Below are positions 7,410 through 13,813 of a stretch of DNA of 21,954 nt, in pieces; position 1 is the first letter of the stretch, and each line of letters begins with the position of its first letter. The notes under the pieces were generated by a model. That model made no database searches and had not been told where the DNA came from. It was given only the letters and a program-made list of their open reading frames with translations. A program made the position numbers and the translations under genes. The DNA is from an uncultured bacterium (GTDB lineage Bacteria > Fidelibacterota > Marinisomatia > Marinisomatales > UBA1611): positions 1 to 21,954 of the forward strand of contig CALKMQ010000130.1 in NCBI GenBank assembly GCA_938092125.1, given 5' to 3'.

Positions 7410-7829
7410 GATTGGACTTATCTAAGGGGCTATAGATTTACACCGCAAACGAATGGTACAGTTACCCAATTAGGTGGATATTATAATGGTACAAAAACTG
7501 TTTATTTATGGCGCTGGTCTGATGGCCTATTTTTAGGTAGTGTTTCAAATTCCTCTAGCAATAATTGGACCTATACTAACTTAGAAACTGCTGCATCGTT
7601 AACTTGAGGCACAGAATATTTTGTTGGGGTAGCTTTAAATGGGTCCGGAGGATCCTATGCCAGCCCTAATGGCTCAATCCAAAACAGATATGGAAACATA
7701 AAGATCAATTCTAGTGCATATTTATATATTGGAAATTTTAGTTCGAATACAATGCCAACATCCTGGAGTAATAGTATCAGAACTGATTATGTTTTTGGGT
7801 TGAATGACATAACATTTGTACCAAATTAA
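7410..7829 (+). pseudogene. Decayed DUF4082-like exported domain gene
   Basis: One frame from 7410 to the TAA at 7827-7829 gives a continuous beta-rich sequence typical of DUF4082-like or carbohydrate-binding exported domains. It begins G-Y-R-F-T-P-Q-T-N-G-T-V and continues with Y-L-W-R-W-S-D-G, A-S-L-T-(stop)-G-T-E-Y-F-V-G-V and N-R-Y-G-N-I. A single TGA at 7605-7607 interrupts it, where relatives usually have a small residue in an L-T-x-G-T-x-Y motif. There is no start codon or signal peptide: the frame runs back only to a TAG at 7374. There is also no sorting tail. I read it as the remnant of a larger secreted protein. UGA recoding is unlikely because UGA ends neighbouring genes normally. 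Confidence 0.7.
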
Positions 7830-7917
7830 AAAATAAAAACACTCATCATGAGGTACATAGCTTACAACTAGTAAAAAATACTTTTTCGGTTTAGATTTGA
7901 TAAATAGGAGATTGTTT

Positions 7918-8565
7918 ATGAAAAATTTGGTTATTATTTCTATGCTCTCATCATTATTGATCTGTCAATCGAATCAGCAGAGTGAAATTCTTAGTGAGAC
8001 GCCATTACATCCTGTTCCTGAGGAAATGACTTTTGAAGAATACCAAGATATGAATCGTAGAATGTCAATTGGTGTTGGGCTTGCATTTATACCAATACCG
8101 GGTATGATTCATCGCTATGCAAGCGAAAAGACCATCGCGACAAAACTGACGTATATTTCATTAGGCGGTTTAGCTTCCTTGATTGCCTCAATGTCAAACA
8201 ACATTGAAAAAAAAGAATGGCGTGATTCAGATTATGAAATTCTTATTATGAACCAAGGATTAGAAAACGAAACTAGATTTGAAAAAATTCCTCTAGAAAT
8301 AACGGGGAATGATTCAATTCGTTATAAACTGAATCAGGTTTATGAGTATGTTTCTTATTCTGGTGGTGCTCCAGCATTAGGTGCTCTTGGGCTCATTGCA
8401 ATAGTAGGTTCTTATTATTACGATGTTTTTCATGGTCTCAAAATTATCCATGATAAACGAGAGAAGGTTAGATTTAAATATGGCAAAAAAATGAAGTTCT
8501 CAGTTAGACCGAGTTATGATGTTTTTGCTAGCAAAGCTAAACTAAACCTGGACATAAATTTTTGA
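7918..8565 (+). CDS. Exported membrane protein of unknown function
   Basis: 215 aa from the ATG at 7918, chosen because TAGGAG lies seven bases upstream and the protein then opens with a signal peptide (M-K-N-L-V-I-I-S-M-L-S-S-L-L-I-C). The L-L-I-C sequence could serve as a lipobox, so this may be a lipoprotein. Two later hydrophobic stretches occur (about residues 50-95 and 155-175), giving a hairpin-like layout with G-L-A-F-I-P-I-P-G and a basic C-terminal part (F-K-Y-G-K-K). The layout loosely recalls small envelope proteins of the DUF5683 kind, but I cannot assign it. A 12-bp hairpin follows the stop by 25 bases. Confidence 0.6.
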   Translation: MKNLVIISMLSSLLICQSNQQSEILSETPLHPVPEEMTFEEYQDMNRRMSIGVGLAFIPIPGMIHRYASEKTIATKLTYISLGGLASLIASMSNNIEKKEWRDSDYEILIMNQGLENETRFEKIPLEITGNDSIRYKLNQVYEYVSYSGGAPALGALGLIAIVGSYYYDVFHGLKIIHDKREKVRFKYGKKMKFSVRPSYDVFASKAKLNLDINF

Positions 8566-8590
8566 ATGAATTTGTTTTGGATAAAAAATC

Positions 8591-8628
8591 AATCAACTAT
8601 TTTTTGAAATAGTTGATTAACTTTTAAT
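8591..8628 (+). terminator. Perfect 12-bp hairpin after the 7918 gene
   Basis: AATCAACTATTT (8591-8602) and AAATAGTTGATT (8607-8618) are exact reverse complements with a four-base TTTG loop. A short CTTTTAAT tract follows. It starts 25 bases after the stop at 8565 and ends just before the rhodanese ATG at 8629. An intrinsic terminator is most likely, although the stem is AT-rich and the U tract short; it could also attenuate or regulate the rhodanese gene, which has no visible ribosome binding site. Confidence 0.55.
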
Positions 8629-9006
8629 ATGAATTCTACTTATATATTAATTGCCGTTTTGGTTGTAGGTTTTCTTTTTTATTCGCGAGCACAAGCCAAT
8701 GTTCCCACAATAAGTCCTGCCAGGGCAAGAGAGTATTTAAACGATAGTAATTATCAGTTTATTGATGTTAGAACAAGTAGTGAGTATGATAGTGGGCATA
8801 TTCCAAACTCTATTCATATACCATTGCATGAAATCCAAGATAGATTGAGCGAGATAGATTCATTAAAAAATAAAAATATAATCGCCTATTGCAGATCGGG
8901 AGCGAGGTCTAGTAGAGCCACAAAAATTTTAATTGAATCAAATTTTAATGTCCTGAACCTTCGTGGTGGAGTCCTTTCTTGGGAAGGTGACCTAACAAAA
9001 AAATGA
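8629..9006 (+). CDS. Membrane-anchored rhodanese-like sulfurtransferase
   Basis: 125 aa. Residues 4-19 are a membrane anchor or uncleaved signal, followed by one rhodanese domain. The domain shows F-I-D-V-R-T-S-S-E-Y-D-S-G-H-I-P at about 44-59 and the active loop Y-C-R-S-G-A-R with catalytic Cys88. It ends in the usual L-R-G-G-V-L-S-W. Such single-domain proteins transfer sulfane sulfur or sense reactive sulfur; the acceptor is not shown. The anchor places the catalytic domain on the periplasmic side. Its TGA overlaps the start of the DUF6132 gene (ATGA at 9003-9006), a pairing that suggests a shared membrane-linked sulfur or redox role. Confidence 0.9.
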   Translation: MNSTYILIAVLVVGFLFYSRAQANVPTISPARAREYLNDSNYQFIDVRTSSEYDSGHIPNSIHIPLHEIQDRLSEIDSLKNKNIIAYCRSGARSSRATKILIESNFNVLNLRGGVLSWEGDLTKK

Positions 9007-9173
9007 AAAAAATATTTATTGTATTAGTCGGTTCATTATTAGGGTTTTTATATTACAAATACTACGGATGCACTCAAGGATGTGCTATTACAAATTCTCC
9101 TTTAAACAGCACCATTTATGGAGCCGTCTTTGGTTTTGTTTTCTCTTTAGAGGATAAAAAAGATAAACGTTAG
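9003..9173 (+). CDS. DUF6132-like small membrane protein
   Basis: A 56-aa protein with two predicted membrane helices (about residues 3-19 and 36-50). The conserved pattern of DUF6132 proteins is visible: Y-Y-K-Y-Y-G-C-x-x-G-C-x-I-T-x-x-P, followed by S-x-x-Y-G-A-V-x-G and a short charged tail. The cysteine pair in G-C-x-x-G-C could bind a metal or take part in sulfur chemistry, but no function is known. The ATG overlaps the rhodanese TGA by four bases, which strongly supports translational coupling and a joint function. It is easily missed because of its length. Confidence 0.8.
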   Translation: MKKIFIVLVGSLLGFLYYKYYGCTQGCAITNSPLNSTIYGAVFGFVFSLEDKKDKR

Positions 9174-9202
9174 TTTTTGTTTATTGTTTTAGGAATTTTA
9201 GC

Positions 9203-9682
9203 ATGTTCGGTTGGTATAAAATAAAATTTCTTATAATCATTTCTTTTTTTATGGGATTTGTTTTCTGCCAAAAAAATAATATATATGCTGAACTTGGTGG
9301 TGCTGGTTATACAAAAACGTTGAATTATGAACGTATGCTTACGAACAGTATCATTGCCCGCTTAGGATATGGCTTTGAAAAAGAAAACGGTACAAGCAAC
9401 GTTTCTGATAATGAGTTCATAAAATTCTATCCCCTTGGTGCAGCTTATTTAGTAGGTGCTGGTGAGCATAGATTTGAGATTGGAGGAGGTATGACATTAC
9501 TTGATGGGACTCTTGAAATGAATGGTGAGGTAGTAGAAAAAAATCAGTCAACGCTTTTTATAGGTAGTGGATACCGTTATTATATTACTGAAGGCCTATT
9601 ATTTGGCGTAAAAGGGTATTATCTGAGTTTGGGTAAGTTTAGTGCGCCCTGGATCGGAATATCCTTTGGGTGGGTATTCTAA
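9203..9682 (+). CDS. Small outer-membrane beta-barrel candidate
   Basis: 159 aa with AGGA eight bases before the ATG and a signal peptide (hydrophobic core I-I-I-S-F-F-M-G-F-V-F, ending C-Q). The mature part alternates polar and aromatic or hydrophobic residues in strand-like pieces (I-Y-A-E-L-G-G-A-G, A-R-L-G-Y-G-F, H-R-F-E-I-G-G-G, L-F-I-G-S-G-Y-R-Y-Y, L-F-G-V-K-G-Y-Y). It ends in W-V-F, the terminal aromatic residue that BAM recognises. This fits a small outer-membrane barrel of about eight strands. No family can be named. The signal sequence ends in F-C-Q, so a lipoprotein reading is possible but less likely. Confidence 0.65.
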   Translation: MFGWYKIKFLIIISFFMGFVFCQKNNIYAELGGAGYTKTLNYERMLTNSIIARLGYGFEKENGTSNVSDNEFIKFYPLGAAYLVGAGEHRFEIGGGMTLLDGTLEMNGEVVEKNQSTLFIGSGYRYYITEGLLFGVKGYYLSLGKFSAPWIGISFGWVF

Positions 9683-9839
9683 ATAGGTTTTAAATCCATA
9701 GGTTAATTCTATGAACAATATTGGACAGTGTGTGGATTAGATTAAGAGAATCAAAAAAATAGTATAATAAATGATTAGATAATATTACATAAGTTAACTA
9801 TTGATTTTAAAAGTATACGTTTAGGAAGAGAGATTTATA

Positions 9840-10118
9840 ATGAGAAGTTTGTATATGTTATTAATTAGTATCTTATCAATTGTTATGGTTAGTTCTTGTG
9901 GATCCCTAAATAAAGCAGAAGGCCAATTTCATTACAATAATACAATTACCAAAGGCCAAGAGCTTTTAGACTTAAAAAAAGCTTTGGATGAAGGTGCAAT
10001 TAATCAGGATGAATACGATTTAATGAAAGATAAAATTATTAATGATGAATATATAAAAAGCTTTTTCAAGCAAATGGATGAAATTGATGAAGAGGAATTT
10101 GATAGCGTTAGTATATAA
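9840..10118 (+). CDS. Small lipoprotein with SHOCT-like segment
   Basis: 92 aa with a lipoprotein signal peptide ending in the lipobox V-S-S-C (Cys20). The mature part holds a helix pair, E-L-L-D-L-K-K-A-L-D-E-G-A-I-N followed by Q-D-E-Y-D-L-M-K-D-K-I-I, which matches the SHOCT-type short domain: an L-x-x-L-x-x-A-L-x-x-G-x-I-x-x-x-E-[YF]-x-x-x-K pattern. SHOCT segments are thought to mediate oligomerisation. The tail is strongly acidic (D-E-I-D-E-E-E). An AGGAAGAGAG stretch lies about 8-17 bases upstream of the ATG. The partner and function are unknown. Confidence 0.7.
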   Translation: MRSLYMLLISILSIVMVSSCGSLNKAEGQFHYNNTITKGQELLDLKKALDEGAINQDEYDLMKDKIINDEYIKSFFKQMDEIDEEEFDSVSI

Positions 10119-10122
10119 ATAA

Positions 10123-10151
10123 TTGACAATCATGATTGAAGTTTCTATATT
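10123..10151 (+). promoter_or_regulatory. Near-consensus sigma-70 promoter with internal palindrome
   Basis: TTGACA (10123-10128), exactly 17 bases, then TATATT (10146-10151). The perfect 12-base palindrome CAATCATGATTG (10127-10138) overlaps the last two bases of the -35 and the spacer, a classic repressor position. The start of the basic exported protein gene is 46 bases after the -10, with AAGG eight bases before its ATG. Confidence 0.65.
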
Positions 10152-10197
10152 AAACTTATAATACTTACTTACTACGAAACTAAAAAGGATATTATCT

Positions 10198-10542
10198 ATG
10201 TTAAATAAATTAAAAAGAATGTCGGTTACTTTATTTGCGACCTTGATGTTACTTACCTCTGCTTTTGCAGGAATAGGTTCAGTAGACCAAATTGCAGTTC
10301 CAGTAGAAAATACTTCTGAAAGTAATATTGTTCTTGCATTCGCTGAAGAAATGCCGAGGAAAAGAAAGGCTTCTCGCAGTGGAAAAAGAGGTTCTAAAAA
10401 GAGAGAGAAAGCTCTCACTGGTGGAGAAGATATTGAAAAACCAAAAGATAAAAAAGGTTCTTTAAAAGATCAAAACAAAGGTGGGAAGAAATCAACTAGT
10501 TGGTGGAAGAAACTTTTTGCTAAAAAAGCTGCTACAAAGTAG
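10198..10542 (+). CDS. Small very basic exported protein, unknown
   Basis: 114 aa. A signal peptide with a clean A-F-A cleavage site is followed, after about 27 residues of neutral sequence, by a lysine/arginine-rich region (residues 53-114) with blocks such as P-R-K-R-K, K-R-G-S-K-K-R-E-K and K-P-K-D-K-K-G. It ends in W-W-K-K-L-F-A-K-K-A, an amphipathic, membrane-active-looking piece. The composition looks disordered and suggests binding to an anionic surface (LPS, nucleic acid or an acidic polymer), but this is inference. I know no family. The gene has its own near-consensus promoter and a strong terminator, so it is probably an abundant single-gene transcript. The preceding acidic lipoprotein is a possible charge partner. 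Confidence 0.65.
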   Translation: MLNKLKRMSVTLFATLMLLTSAFAGIGSVDQIAVPVENTSESNIVLAFAEEMPRKRKASRSGKRGSKKREKALTGGEDIEKPKDKKGSLKDQNKGGKKSTSWWKKLFAKKAATK

Positions 10543-10570
10543 TATCTAAAAAAACATTTAACTTCTTTTT

Positions 10571-10600
10571 AGAGGCACTTTAAAGGTGCCTCTTTTTTTA
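10571..10600 (+). terminator. Intrinsic terminator
   Basis: An 8-bp stem AGAGGCAC (10571-10578) with GTGCCTCT (10586-10593), a seven-base loop and a run of T residues (10593-10599). It lies about 30 bases after the basic exported protein gene and before the M6 protease gene. It is the most canonical terminator in the window. Confidence 0.9.
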
Positions 10601-10632
10601 ACTAAAATTATCAAACGTCCAATATAGGTATT

Positions 10633-12801
10633 ATGTATGTAATGAAAAAAATAGCACTATTAATTATTTATTTTTTTTCTATTCTTTGGCCTATAAACCC
10701 ACCAAGTAAAGGAAAGATCTCAGAGCAAGTAATGCGGAATTTTCGCAACCAAAATATTGGAGCAGACTACGGCAATCCGGGATGGATAAAAAGAATATCG
10801 AATAGTAGAAACATGCAAGATAGAAATATCCAAATGACCTTTAACATGCCTGTGCTTTTAGGTCAATATTCTGACGTCTCAGAGACATATTTTAGTGCGA
10901 CAGATTTTAACAATCTTCTTTTCGATAACAACGCTACTGGTACAATGAGCGAATACTATGATGAAATATCCTATGGCGCTTTTGAAGTTGATGGAGAAGC
11001 TAAGGGTTGGTATCAATCCACTTTATCAATGAGTGAAGCAGTTGAAAACTCAAAGGGTTTTGTTGCTGAAATTGCTGCTTTAGCTGATGATGATTTTAAT
11101 TATGCTCTTTATGATAATGATGGTCCTGATAACATTCCAAATTCAGGAGATGATGATGGTTATGTAGATGGTATAATTATCGTCTATTCTGGTTGTGGCG
11201 CTGAATGGAGCCCTGGAAATTCAAATATTTGGCCTCATCAAAGTTCGTTAGATGAAGAATATGTAACAAATGACATTGGTGTGAATGGCGATAATATAAT
11301 TGTTAGTACTTATGCTGTAAACCCTGAACTTGCTGGGGGAGGAGAGTGTTGGACTGATGTTATTAGGCCTATGGGTGTATATGCACATGAATTTGGTCAT
11401 ATCTTAGGACTACCTGACTTGTATGATAAAAACTCTGCAAATGGTGATTCCGAGGGCTTAGGAGAATGGTGCTTAATGGCTTCGGGTAGTTGGTTAGGCT
11501 TTGCGGGTGATGTACCAGCCCATATGTCATCTTGGTGCAAATTGCAGTTAGGTTGGGTAGAACCAGTTGTAATTGATCAAAATATTTCTAGTGCTAGTAT
11601 TAGTACTTTTGCTACAACGGGTTCCGTACTAAAAGTTTGGGAAGATGATTATTATTGGAACAGATATTTTTTAATCGAAAACCGTCAAAAAAAAGGGTTT
11701 GATTCCAATTTGAATGGAGAAGGATTAATGATATATCACATAGATGAAAATCAAAATTATGGCCTGAATGCAATGAGTGGTGGCTTTGTAAATGATGATG
11801 ATGATCACAAATTAGTTGATATTGAAGAGGCAGACGGCTATGATGATTTAGATTTTGAATATAATCGAGGTGATGCTGGTGACCCTTTTCCCGGAACAGA
11901 AAATAATCGTGTTTTTGATGATTATTCATACCCATCATCAAGTAGATATGATAGTTTAGAAACAAATATTTCTTTTGAAAACATAAGTGATTCTGATTCT
12001 ATTATGTATCTTGATATTCAATACCGCCCAAGAAAAGGTTATGCGATTGCATACGATAAGAGAGGCATGTCTTATTATGGTTTTGGGAATTCAACTTCTT
12101 CAGATAAGTGGTCTGCTGTTGAATTTACTGCTGAGTACGATGGATATATAACGGAGGTCGACTTTGGCGTTCGATCAGCAATAAGCTGGGAATTAAACAT
12201 CTACGATTCATTTAATGGCACTGTTCCGGGGCAATCATTAATGCCTTCAAAAATTGGTTATGCTGATAATTCTGGTTGGTTATCTGCCTCGATCGATTCA
12301 ATACCTGTATTCTTAGGTCAGAAATTCTTTATATCTGTTAAATTTGCTGATGATACTTACTCTGTTCCTTTTGATGATTTTAGCCCAAGTGCAGGTACTT
12401 CGTATTATTCCACAGATGGGATCAATTTTAGTGATATTTTATCGTCCTACGGCAATGCTAATATTAGAGCGAAGATAAGCACAGACAGGTTTTTAGCTCT
12501 TGATGACAAACCGTTTATGCCAAAGAACATCAAGCTCTTTAGTAATTTCCCAAACCCCTTTAACCCCGTAACTAACATTAGTTACAACCTATCCTCAAAA
12601 GGAAAGGTAAAGGTTACCATACATGATATGCTGGGGAGACTCGTCACGACGCTAATAGATAGAAGTCAAAACGCTGGATTTAATTCTATCACTTGGAATG
12701 GAACTAATATTAAAAATGAATTAGTAGCTGGAGGAGTTTATATTTATACAATTCAATTCGATAAAAGTGCTATTTCTAAAAAAATGGTTCTGCTAAAGTA
12801 G
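10633..12801 (+). CDS. Secreted M6-family metalloprotease with type IX tail
   Basis: 722 aa (an alternative ATG at 10642 would remove three residues; AGG four bases before 10633 slightly favours the longer form). A signal peptide is followed by a pro-region-like part and the M6 (immune inhibitor A-like) domain. The zinc motif is H-E-F-G-H-I-L-G-L-P-D (His252, Glu253, His256), followed by the L-Y-D continuation, W-C-L-M-A-S-G-S-W as the Met-turn region, and P-A-H-M-S-S-W-C-K-L-x-L-G-W, all typical of the family. Residues from about 475 to 620 form an extra beta-rich, DUF4082/lectin-like domain, and the last ~85 residues are the type IX sorting domain ending K-M-V-L-L-K. A secreted protease for particulate protein is the likely role. 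Confidence 0.9.
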   Translation: MYVMKKIALLIIYFFSILWPINPPSKGKISEQVMRNFRNQNIGADYGNPGWIKRISNSRNMQDRNIQMTFNMPVLLGQYSDVSETYFSATDFNNLLFDNNATGTMSEYYDEISYGAFEVDGEAKGWYQSTLSMSEAVENSKGFVAEIAALADDDFNYALYDNDGPDNIPNSGDDDGYVDGIIIVYSGCGAEWSPGNSNIWPHQSSLDEEYVTNDIGVNGDNIIVSTYAVNPELAGGGECWTDVIRPMGVYAHEFGHILGLPDLYDKNSANGDSEGLGEWCLMASGSWLGFAGDVPAHMSSWCKLQLGWVEPVVIDQNISSASISTFATTGSVLKVWEDDYYWNRYFLIENRQKKGFDSNLNGEGLMIYHIDENQNYGLNAMSGGFVNDDDDHKLVDIEEADGYDDLDFEYNRGDAGDPFPGTENNRVFDDYSYPSSSRYDSLETNISFENISDSDSIMYLDIQYRPRKGYAIAYDKRGMSYYGFGNSTSSDKWSAVEFTAEYDGYITEVDFGVRSAISWELNIYDSFNGTVPGQSLMPSKIGYADNSGWLSASIDSIPVFLGQKFFISVKFADDTYSVPFDDFSPSAGTSYYSTDGINFSDILSSYGNANIRAKISTDRFLALDDKPFMPKNIKLFSNFPNPFNPVTNISYNLSSKGKVKVTIHDMLGRLVTTLIDRSQNAGFNSITWNGTNIKNELVAGGVYIYTIQFDKSAISKKMVLLK

Positions 12802-12826
12802 ATATTTAAAAAGAAAATCTAATCTT

Positions 12827-13198
12827 CTATTTGCTGCATGGTAACCCATCAGTATATATATCCTGTAATATTCCATTATTATCTTCTATTGATACAGTTG
12901 TCTCTTCTATTTTTGATTCTAATCTTTGAAACATAGAAACTAGTTTTTGATCTAATTTATCGAATTTTTTATTTAATTGGGTAATAGCAACATTATCAGC
13001 TGAGCTTAAATTTATATTAGGATCTTCATTAAAAGACTCAGACATAGACTTTCCAAGTATATCTATTTCAGATTGTAAGGATTCTAGTTCTTTTAATTGA
13101 TCTTTTATTTGTTTATCAATAGTAGTTTGACCCATAAATACCAAAATTGATGCTACAGCTACGCTACCGGTGATTATACCTTGAAAATATGATTTCAT
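12827..13198 (-). CDS. Membrane-anchored coiled-coil protein, unknown
   Basis: 123 aa with AAGGAG upstream of the ATG. One N-terminal membrane helix (about residues 7-23) is followed by heptad-like helices (K-D-Q-L-K-E-L-E-S-L-Q-S-E-I and N-K-K-F-D-K-L-D-Q-K-L-V-S-M-F-Q-R-L-E-S) and a short end with G-L-P-C-S-K. It resembles an inner-membrane protein with a periplasmic coiled coil that may oligomerise. No family is recognised. It converges with the M6 protease gene (25 bp between stops) and diverges from the 13321 gene. Confidence 0.65.
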   Translation of the reverse strand: MKSYFQGIITGSVAVASILVFMGQTTIDKQIKDQLKELESLQSEIDILGKSMSESFNEDPNINLSSADNVAITQLNKKFDKLDQKLVSMFQRLESKIEETTVSIEDNNGILQDIYTDGLPCSK

Positions 13199-13320
13199 TT
13201 AAAACTCCTTATTTAATAATTAAAAAATTAATTATGAGTAAACTTAACTTTCTAAATTAAATAAATTCTCATGATTTTTTATTGTGCTTCATTTCAGTAA
13301 CCAAAAACTTCATATTTAAA

Positions 13321-13512
13321 ATGATGAACAGGTTAAAAAAATTGTTTGTTAAAAATGAACTATTCGCTGACTTCAGTCTCGTTATTGCGGTTATAGGGGT
13401 TATAGCACTTATCCCTTATGAAAACGATAGTGTTGTGCCAATTCTCATTTGTGCTTGGCTCTTAATCACAATTGCTAAAAGCTATAGTGACAAAAAAATC
13501 AAAAAAGATTAA
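13321..13512 (+). CDS. Small two-helix membrane protein, unknown
   Basis: 63 aa from the ATG at 13321. The frame extends to a TTG at 13282, but the added residues lack conservation-like character and the ATG-ATG pair starts a basic positive-inside end (N-R-L-K-K-L-F-V-K). Two membrane stretches (about 17-31 and 37-50) are joined by a short polar loop, with a lysine-rich C-terminus. A cytosolic-ended hairpin topology is likely. It is followed 56 bp later by another small membrane protein, possibly in one transcript. Confidence 0.5.
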   Translation: MMNRLKKLFVKNELFADFSLVIAVIGVIALIPYENDSVVPILICAWLLITIAKSYSDKKIKKD

Positions 13513-13568
13513 CTTTTTTTAAAAAATTATAAATATCAATTCTTATATAAAAAAACAAAAATAAAAAT

Positions 13569-13784
13569 ATGAAAAAATCATTTAAAATATTAGCTCAGCT
13601 ATCTCACTTTATTACAATGCTTTTTGGTATAGCGTTGGGCCTAACCTTTAGCATATTATATCAGCACTACTATGGCCTTTTTATTGTTGAATTAACACCT
13701 ACAATTGTCTTAATAGTTTTATTCAGTGTTGGTTTAAGAGCTTATTCTATTTTTCTATGGAAAAAAGGTAATTACGATTTATAA
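13569..13784 (+). CDS. Small two-helix membrane protein, unknown
   Basis: 71 aa with a basic start (M-K-K-S-F-K) and two membrane helices (about residues 11-31 and 42-58), then a positively charged end (W-K-K-G-N-Y-D-L). I recognise no family. It lies between another small membrane protein and phosphoenolpyruvate carboxylase (29 bp downstream), so it may be in the same transcript as the carboxylase gene without a functional link. Confidence 0.5.
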   Translation: MKKSFKILAQLSHFITMLFGIALGLTFSILYQHYYGLFIVELTPTIVLIVLFSVGLRAYSIFLWKKGNYDL

Positions 13785-13813
13785 ATTTTTGATAAAGACC
13801 TTTAAATTCTTTC

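Noticed and set aside
7605..7607. UGA recoding (Trp, Gly or selenocysteine)
   Set aside because: TGA ends other genes normally here (for example at 2287, 8565 and 9006), and the frame also lacks a start, so decay explains it better.
10020..10418. 132-aa minus-strand open frame
   Set aside because: It lies opposite the lipoprotein, promoter and basic exported protein, all better supported; it is a shadow frame.
11612..11965. 117-aa minus-strand, His-rich frame
   Set aside because: It is the reverse of Asp-rich codons (GAT) within the M6 protease gene; the His-rich composition is an artefact.
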